A DNA stretch of 64,000 bases from assembly GCA_035626595.1 (NCBI GenBank), contig DASPNJ010000032.1, forward strand, positions 39,096 through 103,095. Reading direction: 5' to 3'. This document shows positions 1 through 8,373 of the stretch, one piece after another. Below the pieces are notes generated by a model. That model had not been told where the DNA came from. It searched no databases and saw only the letters and a list, made by a program, of their open reading frames with translations. This stretch comes from JAQGMV01 sp035626595 (GTDB taxonomy: Bacteria > Pseudomonadota > Gammaproteobacteria > Burkholderiales > SG8-41). How positions within the stretch are numbered: position 1 is the stretch's first letter; every line of letters starts with the position of its first letter. Made by a program: the position numbers and the translations under genes.

Positions 1-1
1 G

Positions 2-1488
2 CTCGCGATCGACCCGCGCTGCGCGCCGGCTCACACGAACTACGCCTATATCCTTCGCGCCTCCGGAAAGCTCGAAGACGCGATCAAGCACTACCGCGCC
101 GCGATCGCGTTCGATCCGGACTTTGCCGGCGCCGGACAGGAGCTGCTGCACACGCTGCTCGAAGTGTGCGACTGGCAGGGCGCCGACGCGATGGCCGGGG
201 CGCTTCGCGACCGCATCGCGTGCACGCGGTCTGTCGAATGGATGCCGTTCGTCTCACCGCTTACTGCGATCTATCTGGGTCTCGATGCCGAACGGTGCAA
301 GGCGGTCGCCGCATTTCACGCGAACATGCACGTTCGGCAGGGAACGACGCTCGGACCTCAGCCGGTGCGTGCCCGCGGGCCGGATGAGCGGCTGAAGCTC
401 GGTTATTTCTCGCGTGATTTCCGGAAGCACGCGGTCGGGCGCGTGCTGCACAGCGTGTTCGGCCTGCACGATCGCGGCCGGTTCGAGGTCCATGCGTTTT
501 CGTTCGGCGCCGACGACGGCAGCGTTTACCGCGATGCCATTGCTTCGAGCGTCGACCGGTTCGTCGACGTCCACGCGATGAGCGACGAGGCGGCCGCGCG
601 TGCGATCGCCGATTGCGAGATCGACGTCCTGGTCGATCTCATGGGGCACACCAGCGGCAGCAGGCTCGGCGTGCTCGCGCGCAGGCCGGCGCCGGTGCAG
701 GCGCATTACCTCGGCTATCCGGGAACGACCGGCGCGAGCTACATCGATTACTTCATTGGGGACGCCGTCGTGACGCCGCCGGCGCTCCAGAATCAATTCA
801 CCGAGCGGCTCGTGCGGGTGAACGCGTGTTTCATGGTGACGGACGGCGCCGAGGCGAGCGATCTGCGGCGCATCGCGCGCGCCGAGCAGAAGCTGCCGGA
901 GGACGCGTTCGTATTCAGTAACTTCAGCACGGCCTCGCGCATCGATCGCGGCTCGTTCGAGCTGTGGATGCAGATCCTCGATGCGGCGCCGGCGAGCGTG
1001 CTGTGGCTCGCGCGCGCCAATCCGATCGTGGTCGAAACCCTGCGGCGTGAGGCTCGCGCACGCGGCGTCGACGACGCGCGGTTGATCTTCGCCGAGCGCG
1101 TCGCGGACAAAGCGGCGCATCTATCGCGACTCGGATGCTCGGATCTCGCGCTCGATACGATCGGTTGGTACAACGGCCACAGCACGACCGCCGACATGTT
1201 GTGGGCAGGCGTGCCGGTGCTGACTGCACCCGGCGCGACCTTCGCGAGCCGCGTCGCGGCGAGCCTCGTCGGTGCGGCAGGCTCGCGTGAGCTGGTCGTG
1301 GAAACGCCGGAGGACTACGTCGCTAGCGCGGTGGCGCTCGCCGCCGAGCGCGCGCGCACGCGTCGGCTGCACGCTGCGCTGAGTGACGCACGCGCATCGG
1401 CGCCATTCTTCGATACGCCGCAGCTCGTGAGGGACCTCGAGAGCGCGTTCGAGACGATGTACGCTGATAAAATGCGCGCTCTTCCCGC

Positions 1489-1498
<10 letters not shown>
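2..1498 (+). CDS. TPR-containing O-GlcNAc transferase-like (SPINDLY/GT41) glycosyltransferase, C-terminal part
   Basis: The 5' end lies outside the window, and the frame is open from the first bases. The first visible residues form a TPR-like helix pair (AYILRASGKLEDAIKHYRAA). They are followed by the GT41 catalytic part: GYFSRDFRKHAVG, a VLVDLMGHTSGSR stretch, QAHYLGYPGTTGASYIDY, and FSNFSTASRID with a later DTIGWYNGHSTTADMLWAGVPVL segment. These are hallmarks of the bacterial SPINDLY/OGT fold that moves a sugar from a nucleotide donor to protein or glycan acceptors. Bacterial members often modify surface proteins such as flagellins or pilins, and the pilus operon 6 kb downstream makes that conceivable but unproven. 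The stop codon TAG is made of bases 8-10 of the downstream tRNA gene. Confidence 0.85.
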
Positions 1499-1562
<64 letters not shown>

Positions 1563-1679
1563 CTAACGCGTCCACGTAATCAACAGCCCCATGACAAGTC
1601 CGGCTATGGCGCACCACACGGTCCAACTCAGCACGCTTCTAGTCTGACGCTTCAACTCGAGTCTCATGTGGTGGCTCAT
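1563..1679 (-). CDS. Possible 38-residue single-pass membrane miniprotein
   Basis: A short reading frame converges on the tRNA; its stop codon begins at the base after the tRNA discriminator. It opens with a basic segment (MSHHMRLELKRQTR) and ends with one hydrophobic helix (VLSWTVWCAIAGLVMGLLI). This gives an N-in single-pass topology under the positive-inside rule. No clear Shine-Dalgarno sequence precedes the ATG, and a longer start upstream is possible. It aligns without gaps to a second 38-residue frame at 42869-42985, sharing the pattern R[ST]V, then W nine residues from R, then IAG. That shared pattern is the main reason to list it. Function is unknown and expression unproven. Confidence 0.35.
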   Translation of the reverse strand: MSHHMRLELKRQTRSVLSWTVWCAIAGLVMGLLITWTR

Positions 1680-1962
1680 GCCTGCGCCGACAACACAGTG
1701 AGCCACGCGATACACAGCGCCACGGCGGCAAGGGCGGCAAACCGCGTCAGCCGCGCAGTACGCGCTGCTCGGTTCTGCAATGACAATTGGGAAAAAAGGG
1801 GTCGCGGCATTTTGCGGGTGCTCCAATGGGCACGCCGCGGCGCGACGTTGAAGACGTCGAGTCTACGCGTATCCGCCTGCGCGGTGTGACATTAGGCCGA
1901 CCTGACGGCCGCGCGCCTGTATGGATTTACCCGGGGCGCAGGTGCGGAACGAGCGACGCGCT

Positions 1963-2355
1963 CTACGCTGTGGTTCCGCCGGGTGTTGACTGTGGCGGCT
2001 GAGGCGCGACGAGATGCTGCAGGAACGCGCCGTTCCGCTCATGCGCCTCCAGGAGATCGCGCTCGATGCGAACGCGCTCGGCGGCATCGGGGACGGCGCT
2101 CACGCAGATGTATTCGGCGCCTCTGATGGCAAACGTCTTCGCTTGCGCCCCGGTGAATTGCAGCGCGGCGAAATCGTCGGTTCGGCCGATCATGACCGGC
2201 TGATGCGTTCCTTTGGTCGCAAAGGTGCGGTCCTCGAGCGTGCGTCGGGTGACGATGTACACGCCTGCCACGGACTTGAGCGCGGTGCGTAGCGGCAAGA
2301 CCTCGAAACGATATTGCTCGCCCGAGTGGCCGCTGAAAACGATCGTTTTGCTCAT
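1963..2355 (-). CDS. Conserved-looking hypothetical protein, 130 aa
   Basis: The gene starts at ATG with MSKTIVFSGHSGEQYRFE. The first part reads like a small beta-rich domain: a core at residues 14-40 (EQYRFEVLPLRTALKSVAGV, then YIVTRRT), followed by HQPVMIGRTDDFAALQF. A charged helix follows at about 92-110 (AAERVRIERDLLEAHER), and the tail is proline- and threonine-rich. There is no signal peptide or membrane segment, so it is probably cytosolic. I do not recognise the family. Codon use and third-position GC match the neighbouring genes, which supports a real gene. It stands alone, convergent with the small genes to its left. Confidence 0.6.
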   Translation of the reverse strand: MSKTIVFSGHSGEQYRFEVLPLRTALKSVAGVYIVTRRTLEDRTFATKGTHQPVMIGRTDDFAALQFTGAQAKTFAIRGAEYICVSAVPDAAERVRIERDLLEAHERNGAFLQHLVAPQPPQSTPGGTTA

Positions 2356-2557
2356 GCCGTGATGGTCCCTGCCCGAGCATGCACTATACGCTCAACGAGC
2401 GAGGGTGACTCTCAACGTTCCGCGCCGAACGCGGTCGCAATCATGTACCGCCGGGGTCATTTCACTTGCGCTCCTGAAAAGGGAGTAGAGTGGGTTCTTC
2501 ATTCGGTCGTCCGCCTCGAATCAGCCACGGGCATTTCGTGCCCGCAGAGGGTTGCCA

Positions 2558-2788
2558 ATGTCAGACGTGTGGGATTTCAAGAAAAACGCCGATGGCCGGT
2601 GGGTGTGGTGCCGGCAGACGCTGCGGCACGAGGTGATCCGGCAAGGTTCCCGAGCCTTCACCGAGCTGGAAGAGTGCGTCGCCGATGCGCGGCGTTACGG
2701 CTACGCAGGCTCGTTTTCGATTGCTGCTGAACCCCGGCGCAATGCTCCGCGCCGTGCGCTTCGGCCGCACTCGCGGGGGGCAGCGTGA
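2558..2788 (+). CDS. Small hypothetical protein, 76 aa
   Basis: The ATG at this start has an AGAGGG Shine-Dalgarno motif seven bases upstream, which favours it over an ATG two codons earlier. The protein begins MSDVWDFKKNADGRWVWCRQ. A compact alpha/beta segment up to about residue 48 (RAFTELEECVADARRYGYAG) resembles YegP-like (DUF1508) modules, in which a W-x-W strand is followed by a helix with an A-x-R core. The last 25 residues are arginine-rich and low complexity. Membership of that family is only a resemblance. It may be co-transcribed with the 73-residue frame that starts 40 bases downstream. Confidence 0.5.
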   Translation: MSDVWDFKKNADGRWVWCRQTLRHEVIRQGSRAFTELEECVADARRYGYAGSFSIAAEPRRNAPRRALRPHSRGAA

Positions 2789-2828
2789 TACCCGCGACGA
2801 GCCGGCTCTTCAGCGTGCGGACAAGCCT

Positions 2829-3050
2829 ATGCGAATTGCACGACCACTGAAGGCGACAGGCCGCGTCGTCCTGGGGCCCTGTCTCGTCGGCACGCAATAC
2901 GTGCGGCTGGTCGCGATGGTCGATGGATCGGGTCTGATCCAGGTCTACAACGCCTCGCGCGGCGAATGGCAAAGCGCGGACAACGAGTGTGACTTTGCTG
3001 CATTGTGGAGCGCACGCCCGGCGCTGACGCTGGTAACGACGCCGCGCTGA
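2829..3050 (+). CDS. Small hypothetical protein, 73 aa
   Basis: The frame starts at ATG (MRIARPLKATGRVVLGPCLV) and keeps a strongly biased third position to its stop. Its core alternates hydrophobic strands (VVLGPCLVG, YVRLVAMV, LIQVYNAS) with a W-containing acidic segment (WQSADNECDFAALW), suggesting a small beta-barrel or beta-sandwich. There is no signal peptide. A longer in-frame extension to 2685 exists, but its first 48 residues are arginine-rich and overlap the upstream gene, so the shorter form is preferred. No family recognised. Confidence 0.45.
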   Translation: MRIARPLKATGRVVLGPCLVGTQYVRLVAMVDGSGLIQVYNASRGEWQSADNECDFAALWSARPALTLVTTPR

Positions 3051-3082
3051 GCTTCGCGCCGAGACCGCGCCGCCGTCGCGGT

Positions 3083-3385
3083 TTACTTGAACACGACGTC
3101 CACGACGTGCAGCTTGCCGTCCGCCGCACGCGAGAACACCACATCGGTTTCCGGATCCGTCTTGCGTGTGGGTACGTCGAACGTTCTGCCCTTGTAGATC
3201 CATATCACGCGATTCGGATCGGCGCTGTCCACCGATGCCGGCTTGCCGGCAAATCGCTCGACCTCGCGTTCGGTCTTGTGGCTGATCTGACTGGCGAAGT
3301 CCTCGCGATTGGATACCTCGGAACACCCCGCGAACATCGATACGGCGAGGACGGCTACGAACGCAGCGGCGCATTTCATCTGCAT
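3083..3385 (-). CDS. Putative BamE/SmpA-like lipoprotein
   Basis: Starting at MQMKCAAAFVAVLAV, the protein has a short signal peptide ending in a lipobox (MFAGC) with Cys near residue 21, so it is predicted to be lipidated and anchored in an outer or inner membrane leaflet. The mature part contains TEREVERFAGKPASVD, then VIWIYKGRTFD and DVVFSRAADGKLHVVDVVF. This order matches SmpA/OmlA (BamE)-like folds, with a helix carrying a G-K-P turn and then strands with W-x-Y and D-G-K. At 100 residues it is the size of such a domain. It is not next to other Bam genes, so a role in outer-membrane assembly is only a fold-based guess. Confidence 0.6.
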   Translation of the reverse strand: MQMKCAAAFVAVLAVSMFAGCSEVSNREDFASQISHKTEREVERFAGKPASVDSADPNRVIWIYKGRTFDVPTRKTDPETDVVFSRAADGKLHVVDVVFK

Positions 3386-3483
3386 GGTGACGACTCCGGG
3401 CAATGGGAAGTGCAGCGAAGACCAGCGCGCTGCGTCTGCCGACGGTAAGTCCGCCACCTTTCGCCAAGCTTACGAATAGTCGG

Positions 3484-4377
3484 CTAGTCGGCCGTTGCCG
3501 CGGCGCCTTGTCTTCGGCTCGCGTAGCCGATCGGCTTTTCCCCGCGCACCGAAGTGCGCCAGACGCAGCGCCGCTCCCGCTCGAGATCGTACGGCGTCGC
3601 GCGATGCAGCAGCCCGCGGTTGTCCCAGATCACGAGATCGCCGCGTTTCCATCGGTGGGCGTACTGGAAACGCGCGTCGAGTGTGTACTCGAACATCCGT
3701 TCGACGAGCGCGACCCCCTCGGCGTCGTCCATGCCGATCACGCCGATGCAGTCGCTGCGGTTCACGTACATGCCTTCGCGACCCGTGAATGGATGGATGC
3801 GCACCAGCGGGTGCTCGACCACGGGTGTTCGCGCCTTCTGCTCGTCGGTCAACGGCGGCATGTTCTTTCGCCGGTTGTAGTACTTCTCGTAATGAAAACG
3901 GCCGGTGAGCGGTCGCAGGCGCTTGCGTTCGTCCTCGGCGAGCGTGTCGTATGCGCGGTACAGGCTTGCGAACAGCGTGTCGCCGCCGGCGACCGGCACT
4001 TCGAGCGCATACAGGATCGTGTATCCCGCCGGATACGGCATGTAGGTGAGGTCGGTGTGCCAGCCGAGCCCTTCCTCGGTCGAGCCGATCTGGCGGCCGT
4101 TCTCGACGATGTTCGACAGGACGTAGATCTCCGGAAAGCCAGGCAAGGACCAGTGCTGCAGCACATGCGGCTCGGGCGCGCCGAACCGGCGCGTAAAAGC
4201 GACGAGGTCGGCCGGCGTGAGCGTCTGATCACGAAAGGCGAGAAGCTGGTGCTCGTGCAGGCGCGCCTGGAGCAGTTCGAAGTCGTCTACGAACCGGGCG
4301 GCCGTCACATCGACCCCGACGACTTCGGCGCCGAGCACGGCGCTCAATGCATTCACGCGATATGCGGCTTCGCTCAT
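3484..4377 (-). CDS. TauD/TfdA-family 2-oxoglutarate-dependent dioxygenase
   Basis: This family uses Fe(II), 2-oxoglutarate and O2 to hydroxylate substrates such as taurine, alkyl sulfates or aryloxyacetates. The iron ligands are visible: His107 and Asp109 in WHTDL, and His258 in WDNRGLLHRATPYD. Arginines near 269-274 (ERERRCVWRTS) are placed to bind the 2-oxoglutarate carboxylate. The length of 297 residues is normal for the family. It lies 13 bases downstream of a Bug solute receptor on the same strand, so the two probably form an operon in which the receptor captures the acid that the dioxygenase attacks. The substrate cannot be read from the sequence. Confidence 0.88.
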   Translation of the reverse strand: MSEAAYRVNALSAVLGAEVVGVDVTAARFVDDFELLQARLHEHQLLAFRDQTLTPADLVAFTRRFGAPEPHVLQHWSLPGFPEIYVLSNIVENGRQIGSTEEGLGWHTDLTYMPYPAGYTILYALEVPVAGGDTLFASLYRAYDTLAEDERKRLRPLTGRFHYEKYYNRRKNMPPLTDEQKARTPVVEHPLVRIHPFTGREGMYVNRSDCIGVIGMDDAEGVALVERMFEYTLDARFQYAHRWKRGDLVIWDNRGLLHRATPYDLERERRCVWRTSVRGEKPIGYASRRQGAAATAD

Positions 4378-4390
4378 AGGGCCTCGTGTG

Positions 4391-5377
4391 TCACTGCGGC
4401 CGTATTCCGGCGGTTCGAATGACGCTTTCCCATTTCTTCATCTCGGCTGCGATGAACGCGCGGTATTCCTGGGGCGAGGTGCCGACCGGCTCGAGTCCGC
4501 GTTCAGCCAATCCCGCGGCAAGCCCTCCGCGGAGCGACGCGAGCACGTCCTGGCTCACCTTGCCCAGGATGGCGGATGGCGTGTTCGGGGGCGCGAGCAG
4601 GCCGATCCAGCTTCCGCCGACAACCGCGGGGAAGCCTGATTCGGGTGTCGTCGGCACGTTCGACAGAAGCGGCGTGCGCTTCTCGCTCGCGACCGCGATC
4701 GCGCGAAGCCGCCCGGCCTCCGTCTGTTTCACGGTGGCAGTGATCGTCTCGAACGCCACCTGCACCTGACCGGCGAGGAGATCGGTCATCAGCGGCCCGC
4801 TGCCTTTGTACGGCACGTGCAGCGCATCGATACGCGCGACGCTCTTCAGCAACTCGAATACCAGGTGGTTCGACGTGCCGGTGCCCCACGAGCCGAAGTT
4901 CAACTGCCCCGGCTGGCGTTTCGCCAGCGCGACCAGCGCGCGCATGTCCCCGACCGGGAGCGCGGGATGGACGGCCAGTACGAATGGCACGCGTGCGAGC
5001 AGGCTGATCGGCTCGAGGTCCTTCGTCGAATCGTACGGGACGCTGCGCAGCGTGTACCGGCTCATCACGATTTCACTGGGCGCCGCCACGAGAAAGGTGT
5101 AGCCGTCGGGCGCGGCCTGCGCGACGGAGCCGGCCCCGATCGTGCCGGAGGCGCCCGGCCGGTTGTCGACGATGACCGGCCGCGACCATTCGCGCGAAAG
5201 TCTGTCGGCGAGCAGGCGCGCGACGACATCGGAGCTGCCACCGGGCGGATAAGACACGACGATGCGCACCGTGCGCGCCGGCCACGCCGTTGCCTGACCG
5301 AAGGCGGCGGTGTTCATGAGCGCGAGCACGAGCACAGTCGCGAGAGCACGAAGCGACTGCGCGCAGGGCAACTGCAA
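4391..5377 (-). CDS. TctC/Bug-family periplasmic solute-binding protein
   Basis: An N-terminal signal peptide (LATVLVLALMNTAAFGQA) is followed by the Bug signature WPARTVRIVVSYPPGGSSDVV, then VDNRPGASGTIGAG and the typical NFGSWGTGTSNH and VPYKG motifs. Bug receptors bind carboxylic acids or related small molecules in the periplasm, sometimes for TctAB-type transporters; no TctAB genes are present here. The start is TTG, and GGAGG five bases upstream on this strand supports it. It is divergent from a second Bug gene with only 95 bases between, and runs into the TauD-like gene. Confidence 0.9.
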   Translation of the reverse strand: MQLPCAQSLRALATVLVLALMNTAAFGQATAWPARTVRIVVSYPPGGSSDVVARLLADRLSREWSRPVIVDNRPGASGTIGAGSVAQAAPDGYTFLVAAPSEIVMSRYTLRSVPYDSTKDLEPISLLARVPFVLAVHPALPVGDMRALVALAKRQPGQLNFGSWGTGTSNHLVFELLKSVARIDALHVPYKGSGPLMTDLLAGQVQVAFETITATVKQTEAGRLRAIAVASEKRTPLLSNVPTTPESGFPAVVGGSWIGLLAPPNTPSAILGKVSQDVLASLRGGLAAGLAERGLEPVGTSPQEYRAFIAAEMKKWESVIRTAGIRPQ

Positions 5378-5472
5378 TCTAACCTCCGGCGTGCGAACGA
5401 CGATCTGCAGGCCGAGTGTTGTCGTGCGGGTTCGTGCTTGTCAACCACGGCGCCGCCTGCTAAATCGACGCT

Positions 5473-6438
5473 ATGCGGCCCGTCGTGCTGTCGTTATTCG
5501 CGCTCGCGGTTCTCGTCACGCCGACTGCGGCGGCGCAGACTTATCCGGCGAAGCCGATCCGGATCATCGTTCCGTTCGCGCCGGGCGGCGCAGGCGACGC
5601 CATGGTGCGTCTGATCGCGCTGAAGCTCGCGGGCCCGTTGGGACAGCCCGTCGTCATCGACAATCGCGGGGGTGCCGGCGGCACCATCGGGCTGGACGCG
5701 TGCGCCAAGGCGCCGCCGGATGGTTACACGCTGGCGCTCTCGCCGCTCAGCGCGCTCGCGATCGCGCCGAGCCTGTACGCGAAGCTGCCGTACGATTCGA
5801 TCCGGGATTTCGCGCCGATCGCGACCCTTGCGCAGGGACCCAACATGCTCGTAGCGCACCCGTCGGTCCCCGCGACATCCGTGAAGGAGCTCATCGCGGT
5901 CGCTCGCGCGCGTCCCGGCCGGCTCACCTACGCTTCGTCCGGCCCGACGAGTCTCTCGGGGCTGTCCGGAGCGCTGTTCGCGTCGCTCGCGCGCGTCGAC
6001 ATCGTGCAGGTGCCATACAAGGGCACCGCGCTCGGCTTGACCGAGGTCATGGGCGGCCAGGTCGATCTGATGATCCCCGATCTCGCCGTCGCGCTGCCCC
6101 ATGTGCGCGAGAAGCGGCTCCGCGGGCTCGCAAGCACTGGTGCGAAGCGGTCGGTGCTTGCGCCCGAGCTCCCGACGATGGCGGAGGCCGGAGTGGCCGG
6201 CTACACCATCGTGAACTGGCGCGGGCTGCTGGCGCCCGCCGGGACGCCACGCGAGATCATCGCGCGTCTTCACGCCGAGGTCGTCAAAGCGATCGCCTTG
6301 CCGGACCTGCGCGACGCGCTGGAACGCGAAGGCTACGAGCCGATGGGCGATGCGCCCGCGCAATTCGCCGCCCTGATACGATCCGAGATCGCGCGCTATG
6401 CGAAGATCGTCAAGGCCGCCGGCATAGAGGCGAAGTAA
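5473..6438 (+). CDS. TctC/Bug-family periplasmic solute-binding protein
   Basis: The gene begins at ATG with a short signal peptide (MRPVVLSLFALAVLVTPTAA), then YPAKPIRIIVPFAPGGAGDA, VIDNRGGAGGTIG and VPYKGTALG, all diagnostic of Bug receptors. Its 321 residues match the family's usual length. It is transcribed away from another Bug gene, suggesting a shared bidirectional promoter in the 95-base gap. It precedes a TPP-enzyme subunit by seven bases, so receptor and enzyme probably share a transcript and perhaps a substrate, such as a sulfonated or phosphonated keto acid. No matching TctA/TctB membrane genes are nearby. Confidence 0.9.
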   Translation: MRPVVLSLFALAVLVTPTAAAQTYPAKPIRIIVPFAPGGAGDAMVRLIALKLAGPLGQPVVIDNRGGAGGTIGLDACAKAPPDGYTLALSPLSALAIAPSLYAKLPYDSIRDFAPIATLAQGPNMLVAHPSVPATSVKELIAVARARPGRLTYASSGPTSLSGLSGALFASLARVDIVQVPYKGTALGLTEVMGGQVDLMIPDLAVALPHVREKRLRGLASTGAKRSVLAPELPTMAEAGVAGYTIVNWRGLLAPAGTPREIIARLHAEVVKAIALPDLRDALEREGYEPMGDAPAQFAALIRSEIARYAKIVKAAGIEAK

Positions 6439-6445
6439 GCGATCG

Positions 6446-7048
6446 ATGAAGACACGTGAAGCGATGGGTGTGCTCGCTGCGCACCGTGGCGATGCGATCG
6501 CGGTGTGCGCGCTCGGCATGGCGGCCAACGAATGGTGGCTCGCGACGAAAAGCGAGGACAGCTTCTACATGCACGGCGCCATGGGTTTCGCGGCGAGCTT
6601 CGCGCTCGGCCTCGCGCTGGCGCTGCCGTCGGCGAGCGTGTGGGCGCTGAACGCCGACGGGTCGCTCTGCATGAATCTCGGCTGTTTGCTGACTGAAGCG
6701 GCACAGTCGCCGGACAATCTCAAACATTTCGTCGTGGACAACGGCGTATACCAGACGGTCGGCGCGGTCCCGATGGTGAATCAGCGCGGCGCCGACTACG
6801 CGGCAATCGCGCGCGCCGCCGGAATCCGGCGGACCTACACGATTGACGGCGCGGAAGAGCTCGCGCGCGTCATGCCGGAGATCGCCGCGCAGCCCGGACC
6901 GGTATTCACGGTGCTGAGAGTCGACGCGGAACCGAATTACGGCAGCTCGCCGCGTCAGCCGTTCGAGGGGCCGGAGATGAAGTACCGCTTCGGCCGCGCG
7001 CTCGAGCACCGCTTCGGCGTGCAGATCTTCGGCCCGCAGGGTTATTGA
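6446..7048 (+). CDS. Thiamine-pyrophosphate enzyme domain, sulfopyruvate/phosphonopyruvate decarboxylase beta-like
   Basis: At 200 residues this is only the cofactor-binding half of a TPP-dependent decarboxylase. The thiamine diphosphate and metal motif is recognisable as ADGSLCMNLG followed by HFVVDNGVYQ, the usual GDG-(about 26)-N arrangement with the first Gly changed to Ala. The order and size fit the beta subunit of two-subunit sulfopyruvate decarboxylase (ComE) or the C-terminal half of phosphonopyruvate decarboxylase. The matching alpha (PYR) subunit, which carries the glutamate that activates the cofactor, is not seen beside it. The gene follows a Bug receptor by seven bases. Confidence 0.7.
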   Translation: MKTREAMGVLAAHRGDAIAVCALGMAANEWWLATKSEDSFYMHGAMGFAASFALGLALALPSASVWALNADGSLCMNLGCLLTEAAQSPDNLKHFVVDNGVYQTVGAVPMVNQRGADYAAIARAAGIRRTYTIDGAEELARVMPEIAAQPGPVFTVLRVDAEPNYGSSPRQPFEGPEMKYRFGRALEHRFGVQIFGPQGY

Positions 7049-7059
7049 GCGCGACCGCA

Positions 7060-7341
7060 ATGCGGCGTTCCATCACTTTCGTGCACGCAGCGCTGATGAC
7101 GATCGTGCTCGCCGCGAGCTCGCTAGCCGCCGCTGCGGACGTGCTCCAATCCGGTGAGAGCGATCGCGGCACCGAAGTCCAGCCGCCACCGCAGCGCATC
7201 ACGCCGAAGCCGCGTGTGACGCCGACGAGCGACCGCTGCGACACGATCTACGTGAACTGCATCCTGAGCGAGCGCCAGCCGCGCGGCTCTCAGTGCTGGT
7301 GCGTCACACCTTTTGGCTCGTCGTACGGGCGCGTGCGGTGA
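7060..7341 (+). CDS. Small secreted hypothetical protein with four cysteines
   Basis: The ATG start gives MRRSITFVHAALMTIVLAAS, a clear signal peptide with a basic end, hydrophobic core and likely AxA cleavage (SLAAAADV). A TTG five codons upstream would put the start inside the previous gene's last codons and is less likely. The mature part is about 65 residues: a proline-rich linker (QPPPQRITPKPRVTP), then four cysteines in CDTIYVNC and CWCVTP, which could form disulfides in the periplasm. No family recognised. It follows the TPP gene by 11 bases and may be co-transcribed. Confidence 0.5.
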   Translation: MRRSITFVHAALMTIVLAASSLAAAADVLQSGESDRGTEVQPPPQRITPKPRVTPTSDRCDTIYVNCILSERQPRGSQCWCVTPFGSSYGRVR

Positions 7342-7379
7342 ATTCGCAGACGTAGTCCGGCAGCCGCGCCCGGCGGCCC

Positions 7380-7706
7380 TCAGCTTTCGCTGCCGTGCCC
7401 GAGTATGTCGAGCGCCCCCTCGATGCGCCGGCCGCGGAAGCTCCCGCGCGCTTCGAGCTTGCGCTGCGCCTCCGGCGGCAGATCGGTGAACTGGAGCACG
7501 CCCTTCTCGATCAGGGTGTAGATCAGATCCTCGGTCACGCGCACGAAGTCGGCGTCGAGGACGGCGAATGCGTTCGCGGCGGCGTCGCCGCCCAGGAAAG
7601 CGATCACTTCGAGGTGGTGCGAAGGCAGGAAGTCCGATGCCTCTGCCGTGGGCTCGGAGAAGAGCGCGTCGATCGAGCCCTGCGCATTGCGGCGGATGTA
7701 AGGCAT
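7380..7706 (-). CDS. Tryptophan synthase subunit beta-like protein (small conserved family)
   Basis: MPYIRRNAQGSIDALFSEPT followed by LPSHHLEVIAFLG, DADFVRVTEDLIYTLIEKGV and LPPEAQRKLEAR is the pattern of a short proteobacterial family that databases label 'tryptophan synthase subunit beta like'. Despite the name it has no PLP lysine and is far shorter than TrpB. The protein is soluble, with an acidic alpha-helical middle. The function is not established. It is transcribed away from the pilin operon, so the 200-base gap between them holds two promoters. Confidence 0.65.
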   Translation of the reverse strand: MPYIRRNAQGSIDALFSEPTAEASDFLPSHHLEVIAFLGGDAAANAFAVLDADFVRVTEDLIYTLIEKGVLQFTDLPPEAQRKLEARGSFRGRRIEGALDILGHGSES

Positions 7707-7832
7707 GGCGCGATGATGCCCGCGTCGTCAACGTGCGTCCAACCGGCCCGGCGTGAATAAGTCGCAGGGCGCGTAACGCCCGCCGGCCGTTCGTCGTCTC
7801 CACCCAGCCGCTTGTCTTGGCCCCCCGCCGCG

Positions 7833-7848
7833 CGTGACGCACGTCACG
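7833..7848. promoter_or_regulatory. CRP/Vfr/Clp-type operator with candidate class II promoter for the pilin operon
   Basis: The sequence CGTGACGCACGTCACG is a perfect palindrome containing GTGA-N6-TCAC, the half-sites bound by CRP-family regulators. A -10-like TATGTT lies at 7871-7876, placing a start of transcription near 7882. The operator centre is then about 41.5 bases upstream, the class II CRP spacing. The -35 is poor, as expected for an activator-dependent promoter. The site is read directly; its use by a CRP-like protein is inference. Confidence 0.45.
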
Positions 7849-7917
7849 CCGTGTAGGGTCCTGCCTGACGTATGTTCCGTTCCCGCCATGCAAAAGAACG
7901 TTAAAGAGGGACGGCAA

Positions 7918-8373
7918 GTGACTAAAAAGTCGAAAGGTTTCACCCTCATCGAGATTCTGGTCGCCATCGTCGTGGTGGCGATACTCGCTGCCGTCGCGCT
8001 GCCGAGCTATCGCGATTACATCCTGCGCGGAAAGATCGCCGAGGCGACATCGAACCTCGCCGACATGCGGGTGAAGATGGAGCAGTACTTCCAGGATAAC
8101 CGCACGTATGTCGGCGCCTGCGCTGCAGGTACCGTCGCGCCGCTGCCGGCGGGCACGCGCTACTTCACCTTCACCTGTCCGGCGCTCACCGCGACCGCCT
8201 TCACGCTGAGGGCCACGGGCGTCGCCGCACAGGGAATGGGCGGTTTCGTCTACACGGTCAACGAGCAGAACGTCCAGGCGAGCACGATCAGCGGCGCGGC
8301 CGCGACCGCGGGATTCGCGTCGAACGCCGCCTGCTGGGTCACCAAAAAAGGCGCGGGAGCAACGGCATGCTGA
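7918..8373 (+). CDS. pilE: Type IV pilin, PilE-like minor pilin
   Basis: Taking the GTG start gives a seven-residue leader (VTKKSKG) and the prepilin peptidase site G/FTLIEILVAIVVVAILAAVA, with Glu at position 5 of the mature protein. An AGAGGG ribosome site seven bases upstream supports GTG over the ATG 30 bases earlier, which would give an unusually long leader. The globular part contains YFQDNRTYVGAC, typical of PilE, and a C-terminal disulfide region (CWVTKKGAGATAC). The protein goes to the inner membrane, is cleaved by PilD and joins the pilus tip complex. It is first in a six-gene operon, although pilE is often last in other species. Confidence 0.9.
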   Translation: MTKKSKGFTLIEILVAIVVVAILAAVALPSYRDYILRGKIAEATSNLADMRVKMEQYFQDNRTYVGACAAGTVAPLPAGTRYFTFTCPALTATAFTLRATGVAAQGMGGFVYTVNEQNVQASTISGAAATAGFASNAACWVTKKGAGATAC

